A stretch of DNA of 64,000 bases, from positions 1 through 64,000 of IMG/VR virus record IMGVR_UViG_3300017917_001008; one strand, given 5' to 3'. The notes under the pieces are model-generated. The model was not told where the DNA came from, ran no database searches, and was given only the letters and a program-made list of their open reading frames with translations. The translations under genes were made by a program, and so were the position numbers. Numbering within the stretch: the stretch's first letter is position 1; every line of letters begins with the position of its first letter. The DNA is from a virus. Shown here piece after piece: positions 25,387 to 36,500 of this stretch.

Positions 25387-28300
25387 ATGGCAGAAGAAAT
25401 GGTAAATATGATTAGTGCTGAAGCATTAGATACTCAGGCTGCTCAAGCAGAAAGTCTTGATAATGGTTTAGATCTAGAGTTTGCTTCTACTGATGCATTA
25501 GATGCAATGGGTGCATTTAATCTGGAGCAGTTAGATAAAGAACCTGCATCTGCTGGTGACCCTCCAGGTAAACCCAAGCCTCGTACAATGCAAGACCTAA
25601 AAAGAGATTATGATAAGGATTTGCAGAACTGGAAACAGATTACCAGATATGGTATTCCCATGGCTGCTGATCAGACTCGTAATAAGTTCCAAGCAGCCAG
25701 GGTGGTAGAATTTGATGCTAGGAAGTTTAACGTAGATAGATATTTAGGTTATGGTAAAAGCACATTTGACAAGGTGGGCTTTTCTCCGTTTGTAGATAAC
25801 GAGAAGAACTTTAATCAGAACACTACTATATGGCAGGACTATGGTAGGATGATGAGCGTGTTTGGACCGCTGGTTTACCAGGGTGCTGTGTCAAGTTACC
25901 GTTCTCTTGCTGATACTTTTGGTTCTGATAGACCTGTCTTTTCTTCAGATGATGAAACTGCAAGTGAATACGCCAGGTTGAACAATATCGGTATGTCTAC
26001 AAAAGGGGGGCCTTTAGGTTTTGCAAACAACCTTACCCTTAGTATGGCCTACACAGTAGGTACAGCATTAAGTGTTGTAGCAGAAGAAGCTTTACTTTTT
26101 GGACTCACTGTAGCAACTGAGGGTGCATTTGGTGGAGCTGCTGCCGCACGTACTGCTTTTAATATTGGCAGGCTGGGTAATGCTATTAAAAGAGGATTCC
26201 AAACAGAGCATGTTGCTAACATTCTTAAAGGAAGCACCCAACTGGTTAAGTCCCTGTCTAAGGTGGGGGATGCTAAAGATTTCTACACTGCAGTGAGAAC
26301 TGGCGGTACCACTTTTGCTAAAGGTACATTCCAGTATTTAAACCCTTTTTCCCGTACAGCTGATGATATATACGATCTCTACAGAGGTAGTGCCAGCGTA
26401 CGTAACATGAGTAATTTAGCCAAGGCTAAACAAACATTTGGATCTTTCTATAGAGATGTAAGAGATAACAACTTTGCTTTATCAGAATCCAAGCTTGAGG
26501 GGGGTAGTGCTAAGATTGATGCTATTCAAAGGCTCACTGATGAGTATGAGAAAAAGAACGGTAAGGCTCCGGAAGGAGATGACTTGGCTCGTATCTATGA
26601 TCAGGCTGAAGATATAGGAAGAGGCGTCACTGCCGTAAACTTCCCGGTTATATTTTTAACCAACCGTGTAGTGCTTGACGGACTGTTTAAGTTCCGTGGT
26701 TTTAAAACTCTTGAGCAAGCTGGAGAGTTGTCAACCAAAGGTATAGGATTTAAGAAAGGCGTAGGTTTTTATGATAACCTGGCAGATGGCTGGCTGAAGA
26801 GTTCAGTAAATACACTTAAGAACCCTAAAGCATATATCGGTAAAGGTGTTAACTACTTTAGAAGGAATCTCATGGAAGGTGTGCAGGAAAACCTGCAGAA
26901 CGTCACTTCTGAAGCTGTGGCTAACTACTATGACGGAGTTTATAAAGATGCTACGCTTGGTGGATTTGACTACGCTGCTGGTCATGCTTGGGATGCCATC
27001 AAGAAAGAAATGAGTTCCGGTCAAGGACTTGAAACCTTTGCATCAGGTTTTCTAATGGGAGGGCTGATGGGAAAGGCTCAGAACCTATTCTTAAAAGACG
27101 TTCCACAGGTTTACTACTGGACTAAGGATAAGATTGCAGGTACTAACAAACTGCAGGAGTATAAGCTGAATAAACAAAGGACCCGCCAGGATGCTATTAA
27201 CGGTTTGAATGAACTGTATAAGAACCCTCTAAAGTATTTCAGCAGCCGTAATGAAAGTGCTGTGGTTCAGAAACACACATCTGATGTAATGAACCTGGCA
27301 GAGGAAAACGGAGACGCTAAGACTTTCCAGGATGCAAAAGACCTGAAGACCTTTGATAATATCTTTACAGCATTAGATAACGGTACTTATGATACACTGC
27401 TTGAACAGTTCAAGGAGCTTAAGAAATTAAGTAATGATGAGCTGGCTAACTTCTTAGGTGTTGATAAAGCAGATCCTAAGATGATGAATAAGCTGGATGA
27501 GGTGGTTACCCGTGCTGCACAGATCAAAGAGCGTTATGATGTTGTAAACGACCGGTTCAAGAATCCGTTCTCTCCTAAGAACTTTAAGTTCGGTACAGAA
27601 GAGTTTACTAAGGAAGCTATTGCTTTCAGAGCATTTGAAGCTGCTAAGAAATCAGCTGTTATTTCCCAGTACGGTTTTGACCGTGCCCTGGAAAGAATGA
27701 ACGGTTTATACCAGGATCTAAGTAGCAACCGTCCTATTAGGAAAGCTTCCGGTAGTGACATCACTGTACTTACAGATCTAAACACACTGGACAATGAGAT
27801 CAATCTCCTGGATAAGGAAGTGAAATCTTATGCCGGTGTAACAGATAAAGACCAGAAGAAGCTAGCTGAGCAGAAGAAAGAGAAGCTGGATCTTTTAATG
27901 GACTACAGGGATAAGCTACGTACCTATAGAGAAAGAATGGGTGAGAATGAGAGAGATGAGAATGGTCAGATTATTATCAGTTTTAATGACGCAGCTGAAC
28001 CTTTAAAAAATAGTTATAAAGCATATCTCCGTTACCTTGGTAAAGTTGCTGATGACTACATGTTTGATGACAAGATAGACGAGTCATTTAACAAGGTGCT
28101 TGACTACTATAGTTTGGATAGTGATGCTAAAAATTATAGTAAGGTGGTAAACAACCTGATGGATCCATTGAATCTGTACAGGCATTCACAGATGATTGCG
28201 GCTAATTTTACCAAGCTGTTCCAAAACAGGGAGATAGATGCTGAGGAAAGAATTGCCAGAAGCCAACGCTTAGTTGAGCTTAATCAGCTTCTGTTGGCTT

Positions 28301-30594
28301 TCACTGCCAACGGCATCATGCTGGATCCCCAGGAACTACAGGAGTTCGTTAGAACCGGTAAAAAGCCCACCACATTTATAGATCCTAACACCCTTCAGAA
28401 TATACCGGAGTCTTCTCCAAAGTATGCTATTGCTCAAGGACTGCTGGAAAGAGATGATGAGATTAAGGATCCTCCTAAACCAGAAGCAGCCCCTACTGCT
28501 GAAGAACCAGTTGCTCCTACTACTACCACTACTGCCCCTACAAGTGCAGAATCTGCTCCGGCTGCTACAACAACAGCTGCCCCTACAGAATTAAATCTTG
28601 AAGCTGAGCTACAAGTAAAACTGGAAGATGCTTACAACCAGTATGTAGAAGAGACTGGATCAGAGATTTCTTTTGAGGAGTTTGTAAAGACTACAAGAAG
28701 GGCCCGTAACATTATAAAGGATTTTAGAAGAGGCAAGCCAGCTGAGGCTGCACCAGCCCCTGCTACTACAGCAGCTACAGTAACACCTACCACTCCTTAT
28801 GGTACACCAACTGGTGAGCCTATTACAACAGCTACAGAAGCTGCTAAAGCTGATATAGAAAGAAGAAGACAAGAAGAATTAAATAACATACTTGGAGATG
28901 TAATAAAATTAGAAGAAGCAGATACTAAACAAAAAGCAACTCAAGCAATTGCGGATGCTACAAGAGAAGTGGGAAACAAGGCTTTAGATAAAGCTGGAAT
29001 TATTATTGGAGAAGTTCAATGGGGTAAAAACATTATTGATGTAGCTAAAAGATTAGCTTTTAAAATAAGAGAAATACAAAAACCTGCTGTAGATAGAATC
29101 AATGCTAAATATGATGCAGAACTAGCTGCTTTAGAAGGAGCTAAACCTGCAGAAGCTGCAGCTCCTGTAGCTGAGGAAGCACCTTTAGACTTGACACCGG
29201 GGTTAATTAAAGTGTTTACAGAAGAAAAGGATAAGAAGATAGGAGAGTTACTTCCTGTCTATGGGCAAGCCCTGGCTTCTAAAGATCGTACAGAAGATGA
29301 GTCTGCTGTATTGGCTGATCCTGTTAAATGGTTGGAAGAGCAGATAGAGAACGCTGAGGAGAATCTACAGAGAGATGAAGAGCGTTTAAAAACTTTAACT
29401 GAAGACGCCAAACCTGAGGTTGGAGAAGTATTTGTTACCGGAACTACATTAGGTCTAACTAATATTTACGGGACTGCTCCTAAAAACTTTATTGATAAAA
29501 GATCAACTCCTCAACGAGCTGCTTTAGAAAGGAACAAGAGTAAAGTGTTTGATGAAGAAGAAGCAGGAGGTAAGAAAGTATTCAGTATAGTGGATTGGTC
29601 AGTGGTGGACAACGTGGGTAGACCAGGATACGTTGCCACTTCTATAGCGTTTGATAAAGACTCTACTATAACATTGGATGATGTAAAGGCTGATTTAGAA
29701 GCTGCACATGCACAAACTATGTCCGGTGTAGATCAGTTTGGTAAGATAAGTGAAGTTAAGATTCAACAAGCTTTAAAAGGAGCGTCTGTTAAGATCTCTA
29801 AAAACGAGAAAGCTGATCAAGTTAAGACTCGTATGGAGTCTGCAAAAGTTAGAATACAGAAGAGTAAGGCCAACCTTAAAAAGGTTAAGGCTGTAATGGA
29901 TGAGTTTAATGATAACATATCCAGGATCACTGGTAAACCTGTTGAACAAACTCAACCCGTTGAAAGAACAGAGCCGGTTACAGAAGCCGCTCCGGTGGTA
30001 GTGTCTACAGAAAAGACAGGTACACAAAAAGCCCAGGAGCTGGTTGATTCTATCACTTCTCTTAAGGATGTTCCTGATCTGTCTAAAGCAGACAGTAAGC
30101 CAGTCACTATTGATCTGATTGAACTCATCTCTACCGGCCAGGCTAAGGCCAAAGATGTGGTGGCTATGATTGCTGCTAAGCGTAAAGAACTTCTACAGAA
30201 TATATCAACAAAAGATCTACAAAAAGGTGATATGGTTACATTTGTAGATGGTAGAAAAGGTTTTGTAAAGTCTATCAACAAGAAGACAGTTACGTTTAAG
30301 ATGGTTGGTTCCGAGAAAGGAGCTACAGAGCTTATAGACCAAAGCAAACTACCAGGTCTTATCACCAGTTTAGAATCAGGAAAAGCCCTCTCTATGGAAC
30401 CCACTCCGGAAATAGAAATTACCCCTCAGGAAGAAACAGAAGTTAAGGCGTCACAAGATGCTTTAGCGTCCTTCACAGAAAACTCTGCTGCTGTAAAAGA
30501 AGCAGGAGAAAAAGCTGCCAAAGCTGCTGGTACAGATAACCAGGAAAACCTCAACAATCTCTTTAAGAACATTGGATGTAAAACAGGAAAGTAA
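25387..30594 (+). CDS. Giant virion protein (1735 aa) preceding the RNA polymerase gene
   Basis: First of three giant genes. Residues 208-258 are hydrophobic and Ala/Gly-rich (MAYTVGTALSVVAEEALLFG), and FASGFLMGGLMGKAQN near 550 is a second amphipathic stretch. Both could insert into a membrane during ejection. Much of 600-960 is charged helix. Two Ala/Pro/Thr linkers (about 1035-1065 and 1120-1145) separate further helical parts. About 1609-1640 is a small KOW/SH3-like strand set, KGDMVTFVDGRKGFVKSINK. In crAss-like phages large proteins at this locus are packaged in the virion. The stop overlaps the polymerase start (TAATG). Confidence 0.7.
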   Translation: MAEEMVNMISAEALDTQAAQAESLDNGLDLEFASTDALDAMGAFNLEQLDKEPASAGDPPGKPKPRTMQDLKRDYDKDLQNWKQITRYGIPMAADQTRNKFQAARVVEFDARKFNVDRYLGYGKSTFDKVGFSPFVDNEKNFNQNTTIWQDYGRMMSVFGPLVYQGAVSSYRSLADTFGSDRPVFSSDDETASEYARLNNIGMSTKGGPLGFANNLTLSMAYTVGTALSVVAEEALLFGLTVATEGAFGGAAAARTAFNIGRLGNAIKRGFQTEHVANILKGSTQLVKSLSKVGDAKDFYTAVRTGGTTFAKGTFQYLNPFSRTADDIYDLYRGSASVRNMSNLAKAKQTFGSFYRDVRDNNFALSESKLEGGSAKIDAIQRLTDEYEKKNGKAPEGDDLARIYDQAEDIGRGVTAVNFPVIFLTNRVVLDGLFKFRGFKTLEQAGELSTKGIGFKKGVGFYDNLADGWLKSSVNTLKNPKAYIGKGVNYFRRNLMEGVQENLQNVTSEAVANYYDGVYKDATLGGFDYAAGHAWDAIKKEMSSGQGLETFASGFLMGGLMGKAQNLFLKDVPQVYYWTKDKIAGTNKLQEYKLNKQRTRQDAINGLNELYKNPLKYFSSRNESAVVQKHTSDVMNLAEENGDAKTFQDAKDLKTFDNIFTALDNGTYDTLLEQFKELKKLSNDELANFLGVDKADPKMMNKLDEVVTRAAQIKERYDVVNDRFKNPFSPKNFKFGTEEFTKEAIAFRAFEAAKKSAVISQYGFDRALERMNGLYQDLSSNRPIRKASGSDITVLTDLNTLDNEINLLDKEVKSYAGVTDKDQKKLAEQKKEKLDLLMDYRDKLRTYRERMGENERDENGQIIISFNDAAEPLKNSYKAYLRYLGKVADDYMFDDKIDESFNKVLDYYSLDSDAKNYSKVVNNLMDPLNLYRHSQMIAANFTKLFQNREIDAEERIARSQRLVELNQLLLAFTANGIMLDPQELQEFVRTGKKPTTFIDPNTLQNIPESSPKYAIAQGLLERDDEIKDPPKPEAAPTAEEPVAPTTTTTAPTSAESAPAATTTAAPTELNLEAELQVKLEDAYNQYVEETGSEISFEEFVKTTRRARNIIKDFRRGKPAEAAPAPATTAATVTPTTPYGTPTGEPITTATEAAKADIERRRQEELNNILGDVIKLEEADTKQKATQAIADATREVGNKALDKAGIIIGEVQWGKNIIDVAKRLAFKIREIQKPAVDRINAKYDAELAALEGAKPAEAAAPVAEEAPLDLTPGLIKVFTEEKDKKIGELLPVYGQALASKDRTEDESAVLADPVKWLEEQIENAEENLQRDEERLKTLTEDAKPEVGEVFVTGTTLGLTNIYGTAPKNFIDKRSTPQRAALERNKSKVFDEEEAGGKKVFSIVDWSVVDNVGRPGYVATSIAFDKDSTITLDDVKADLEAAHAQTMSGVDQFGKISEVKIQQALKGASVKISKNEKADQVKTRMESAKVRIQKSKANLKKVKAVMDEFNDNISRITGKPVEQTQPVERTEPVTEAAPVVVSTEKTGTQKAQELVDSITSLKDVPDLSKADSKPVTIDLIELISTGQAKAKDVVAMIAAKRKELLQNISTKDLQKGDMVTFVDGRKGFVKSINKKTVTFKMVGSEKGATELIDQSKLPGLITSLESGKALSMEPTPEIEITPQEETEVKASQDALASFTENSAAVKEAGEKAAKAAGTDNQENLNNLFKNIGCKTGK

Positions 30595-33500
30595 TGGCTT
30601 GTAGATTAACAGAAGATCAAATATCAGCTTTATTTGGAGCTATTCACGGAGAAGTGATTGCTTCTAAGAACCGTGATGATAAGTTTAATGCGGCACAGGC
30701 TATTCGTGCTTTATATCAAAGGCTGCTGGATGCTGGAGCTGAGCAGGTAAATGCTATGGACTATGTACAACATATACCAAGCATGTTGCAGCTTAGCTAT
30801 GCTATGTTTGCAGACTCTAAGGCTCACATGAGAGCCAGTGGTGTGAACCTGTCTGAACTGGATCAGCTAGATGCAGACTTCACTGCAGATATTAAAAACG
30901 TGGCTAAGTTCCTGGGTGTAGACCAAGGCACAGCTGATGTTGTACAAGAGATCATTGAAGAGTCTAATCCCTCTACAGGGGTTATTCCCACAGATAACTA
31001 TACACAGATAGAAGAGGGTGATATTGCTAAGAAGAAACCCTACTTTGATTCAGAGATAAGCTTTGTAGCAGCTCCTGAAACAGCTCTTGCTGTATTCAAC
31101 CAGGAAGCCCAGGACTATAATGGTGTACAGGCTAAGCAGAACATACAAGACCCGGATCCTGTTAAGAAGGTGTATTACACCGTAGTGAGAAAGCTGAATG
31201 ACCTGATGACCGGCAGCAACCGCCAGACAGCAGATAAAGTGAAGCTTGGTGATGTAGAGGGTGTGTTCTTAAGACTAGTACCCGCTTCTATGATTGCCAT
31301 GGAAGATCTGCAGGAAGCTGACAGACTTTACTATTCTACAGATGATGATCCCCGTATTCCTTTTTCCAAGACCTCTAAAACAAAGATGGAACTTAGAGAG
31401 AAAGGAGATGATGTATACTTAGTCTATACAGACAAAGATGGTAACATACTTTATTTCAATGAAGAGGGTACACCTGTAGGAAAGGAAAATGGTGGTATGG
31501 TGGCTTACGGTAAGCTCCGTAGACCATACACTCCTAAGACTACCAATGAGGCTAAGGGTCAGGTGGCCGGTCGTAAAATGGTAGGAAGAGTACAGACTCC
31601 TCAAGACCTGGTGAGAAAAGGACTGGGTACACTGGAAGAAGTTACTAAAGAGCGTGATGAGGAAATAGAGATCCTTGAGAAGTCTCGTGAGTTTGTTTCC
31701 AAGAATCGTGACGAGGTGGTGTTATTCTCTGTAACCCCTGGTAGAAATGGTTATGTAACAGAAGACTTTTCCAAGCCTAACCCAATCAGTTCTATAGATC
31801 TCACAGATGGATTTAAACCTTATTTAAACAGCCAGGAAACTGGTGTATTGATTAAGGGCGGGGTGTATTTTAATGTCCCTGGCTACGAGTTCCCATTACT
31901 GATTCGTAGACCAAAGTTTGGCAATGTACCAAACCTGTCAGGCAACCTGGCAGATATTGTGTTTGACTCAGATCTTTCTAACAAAGAAAAGATAGATGTA
32001 TTAAGACAGTTTACCTACTCTGGAGACACTAAGATATTCCAGGGTAATGACGGCAAGCTTTATGTAAAGCAGATGGATCAAACTATGGAAGTCACTGCAG
32101 ATAATAAGCAGGCTTTCATTGATAATCTAAACGGCCAAACTGTTAACATCAATAAGGACCTGATGCATAGAACCTTTAACATGCCAGTGAACCTGGATGG
32201 TAAAGTGACCCTGCAGCAGGAGCGTTATAATAACTTCCTGGCTAATAACTTCTATACCTTCCTGGCTAAGAATGACCAGAATAAGATTGTCAGCCTGAAT
32301 GCGTATAACGTAATATTTCCTACAGAGGCAGCACAGGACAAGATCTTTGGTAAAGCAAAAGCAGCATCTAACGAGCAAACCTCTTCTTTAGAGCAAGCTA
32401 CACCCACTGATGTTACCAAGGATGAGTTTAAAGAATTACTAGACCGTACAGACTTCAGTTTAAAGAAGTCTACATTACTAAGCAGTAAGGCCACTGACGA
32501 ACAGATTGCCGCTGCAGAGAAATGGTATAACAGCTCTCCGCTTTCTAAAGTGGTACCATTCCAGGTGATGTTTAACATTGTAAACTCAAATGCATTAGCA
32601 GAGTTTACCACTGCAGGTATCACCCTGTGGAGCGGATCTAACTTTACAGATCTCTATCACGAGGGATGGCATGCTTTCACCCAGATGTTCCTGACCAAGG
32701 ATCAGAAGAAAGAGTTGTACAATGAAGCCCGTAAACTCACCGGTACCTTCACTACAGTGAGCGGTGCTAAGGTGAAGTTCAGTGCAGCTACAGATATGCA
32801 GCTGGAAGAATTCATGGCTGAAGACTTTAGAAAGTATGTACTGTCTGACCGTAAGAATATAATCAATGGCCGTCCGGTACGTAATACTATTTTCAGGAAG
32901 ATCTTTAATTTCCTGAAGGTTGTATTCAGTAGCTATTCGTTAAAAGATATTGCTGCTGATCGTACAGCAGTGGCTAATATCCAGAGCCTGTATGACCAGC
33001 TGTTCATTGGAGAGATCCATGACTACAAGCCTTCCTTAAGAAACGTACAGTTTGGAATATTAAACAAGGGCGTAGAGGCTTTGGATGTCAAATCTAAAGA
33101 CACGCTCACTTACCAGGATTCTATGACCCTGGTAGAAACTATTGACTCTTTAATAGCCTCCACTATGGTAGGTTATGGTAGGAGTGTAGCTGGTATATTT
33201 ACTAACCCAGAACTCCTGGGCCCATTATACAAGAGAGTTAACACCAAGCTTGCTGAGCTTAGAGAAACCCTGGTTGCAGATCCAGAAAAAGCTAACAGCG
33301 TAAAGCTGATAGACTTTGCCCTGACTAACTGGGGTGATTTTAGTAAGGTGGCTAAGGGTGAAGAATCCACTGGTGTACTGGCATTCCATAAAAAGCGTAG
33401 TGCATATTTTACGTTTGATGATAAGATGGCCGAGATGGACGCTTATGATCAGAGTGTAAATGAAGATGCTGAAGAAGTTAAAGATGCAGATAATAATCTG

Positions 33501-36500
33501 GCTAAGTCTGAACAGCAGCTTCGTGAAGAGTTTGGATCCAACCCATTTGAACGTAAAGGAAACGAGCACTCTGTAAGAGAGCTTGCTTCTAACGAGGTGG
33601 TGTATTTGATTAAGAGCTTACCGCAAGTAGATAAAAACGGAAAGGTGGTAACCAATGCATTGGGTGTTCCTAAGCTGGTTGACTTCAACCGCACCTGGGG
33701 TATTGTGATTAACACCGTAGCCGGTTCTAATACTACTTCCCAGATGTATGCCAAGCTTCTGGATGCAGCTACACGTTTTCCAGAGCTTAGAGCTTTGGTA
33801 GAACGCCTGGGTAATCCATTAGACCATACAGAAACTAAGGACTGGCCGTTCATGAAGATGTGGATTTCATTCTTTAGAGACTTCTCTGTGTATAGAATTC
33901 CTATCAAAGAAGGTCGTTTAGTAGACGGGCCTGGTGGGTTTAAGTTTGAGTTTACAGAAGTGGATCCTCAGTTTAAACAAGTGCACCGTGCTTTCCAGGC
34001 TCAGTTTGAATCACTGGGTAGCAGTCCTTATATTACAAAGACTCCAACCGGTAATAAGCTAAACATAGAGAAGATTTTAAAGGACTTCCCTTACAGTTCC
34101 ATCTTTGCTAAAGACAAGGTGATCATTGATGAAGATAAAGCCATGGAGTTTCTAAAAGCCATTGGTTTCTATCTGACAGATAACAGAGAGATCCGTAAAG
34201 CCATCCGGGATAATTATGAAGCTGTGGCTTATATACACGGTCTTCCATACATGAAGAATCCAGGCGGATTGTTAAGACTGGCTGATAAGAAGGTGGATGT
34301 GTTCAATCCTATTGACGCCCTGTGGAAGATTGGTAGTGAAAACACCAACGTACAGAAGATCCTCACTATAGAAGCTAAGCATAGCGGTAAGTTCAGTAAT
34401 AACGCTGTTACTAACGTTAACGGTGATATTGTTTATGACCTGTCATTAAACAACACAATCACCAGGCTGTTGAATGATCTTAATGATCCTTCTAAGGATT
34501 ACACTATGACCCAGGAGCAGCACCTGCAGCATCTGAACTTCCAGAGAAATCCTTTTGCTAAGTATTCCATCTGGATGAAGTCAATGTTCAGTATTCCTAC
34601 AGGAAAGCTGGTTGACTTGTCTAATGAGAATAAAAGAATATCTCAGGATGTAAAATTTGGTGGTGGTTTTGTCTCTATGAACCTGGTAAACCTTGATGGT
34701 GTTAAGAGTGTACTGGCAAGAGATAATGCCGGTCAGTTGGTACAAAGCGGTATTAAAACAACCAGCCTGGATCCTGCATCTAAGTTCATCTTTGATTTGC
34801 ACACTATGCTACTCACCGGTACTATGGAGCTGCCAAGGCATGCTTCTAAGTCCAGTGCATATGGTGTAAGTGTATCCAAGGTGGACACTTCATATAACGA
34901 GAATGCTAAGCATCTATACATCAGCCCCGGTCATTTTGGTAAAAACGGTAAGGGTACAGAATACTCTGTAGAACTTCTATTGCCAAAGATTGCAGCTGAG
35001 ATGGAGCGTATAGCAATGGTTAACCAGGGATTGGTTCCAAGTATTCCGGGATTCAACGAGCGTGGTAAAGATTTCACCATGTTTGATGACATCTTAAGTG
35101 ATACTACTAAAGAAGAGCTTAAGAGATTAGCAGATACAGAGGATTCCCTGTCTGTGATTCAGGATCCTGCCATTAAGCAGAAGATCACTGCAGATGTCAG
35201 GAACTATCTCAATCAGCTCTTTAAAGAAAACATGGAGCTGTATAAGTCTTTAGACTTTATGTCTGATGACTTGTTATTAAACTCCAGGAGCGGTAAGACT
35301 GATATCAAAGCCTTGATTGCTAAGGATACACTAGAGGTGGTAGGTGAAGATAGAACAGACTACCTGAAAGAGGTGGCTGTTAAAGCTTTCACCGTTAACT
35401 CTCTGATTCATAACATGGAAGCTATTTCCGTTTTGTACGGAGACCTTGCTATGTATAACCACTTAAAAGAAGAATACCATAAGCGTAATGCTTCTATAGG
35501 TTCTACAGGTAGGATCTTTGCCAGTGACGGAGCTACCAATAAGTTCATTGAGAACCTGGGTAGAGGATATGCTAGATCCATTGGAGCCAGGGATAAAGGG
35601 TTTGATGGTACACTAGACACTGCTATCTTTAAAGATAACGAGGTGCCTTCTGTTTATTATGATGAGTACCTGGAGGCTCTTACTAAGAAGTACGGAGCTG
35701 ATAAGGCAAAGAAGATCCTGAAGCCTTATAAGAAGATGAATGAGGGTGACGCCCAGGGTTGGATTACATTTGATAGCTATCGTATCTTATCTATCCTGGA
35801 AGGTGCCTGGTCAGAAAAGCAGAATGAGCTTTACAATAAGATTATTAGAAATGAGCAGGTAGATCCTGCAGAGATCACCGAGTTCTTCCCAACTAAGAAG
35901 TTCCAGTATGCCGGTCCTCTAAAGACAGAGAAGCTTCACATACAGGCTTTCCATAAGTTCTCTTTGGTACCACTTATTCCAAGCTTGGTGAAGGGCACTA
36001 ACATGCAGACCCTTCATGACAACCTGGTAAAGCAGGGTAAAGACTACGCTCTGTTTGAGTCAGGATCTAAGCTGGCTACCATTACGGCTAACGGTAAACC
36101 AGATTCTCTGTATGAGAATGATGATTACAACACCCGTGTAGTTAAACCATGGAACGAGGGTGACCCTGCCTATACATCTAACGTTGTCTTTATACAATAC
36201 TTAAAAGACCAGGTGGACATCCAATCTACTTGGAAAAACAAAACTGTCTTCTCTACACAGCTTCGTAAGCTGATCATCAATGACGTATTCAAACAAGGTT
36301 TGGGTATTGGAGAGTTTGACGGACTGGTTAAAGAGTTTGAAGGTTTATTAGATGACCTGCAGGAATATAAAAAGAAAGAGCTTTTACAACAAGCCGGCTG
36401 GACAGAGAATGAGTCTGGAGAATTATCCGGAAGCACTCGTGAACTGCTGGAGTTTGTCATGAGAGAGATGGAGCGTCTTGAGCTTCCTGAACATGACGTA

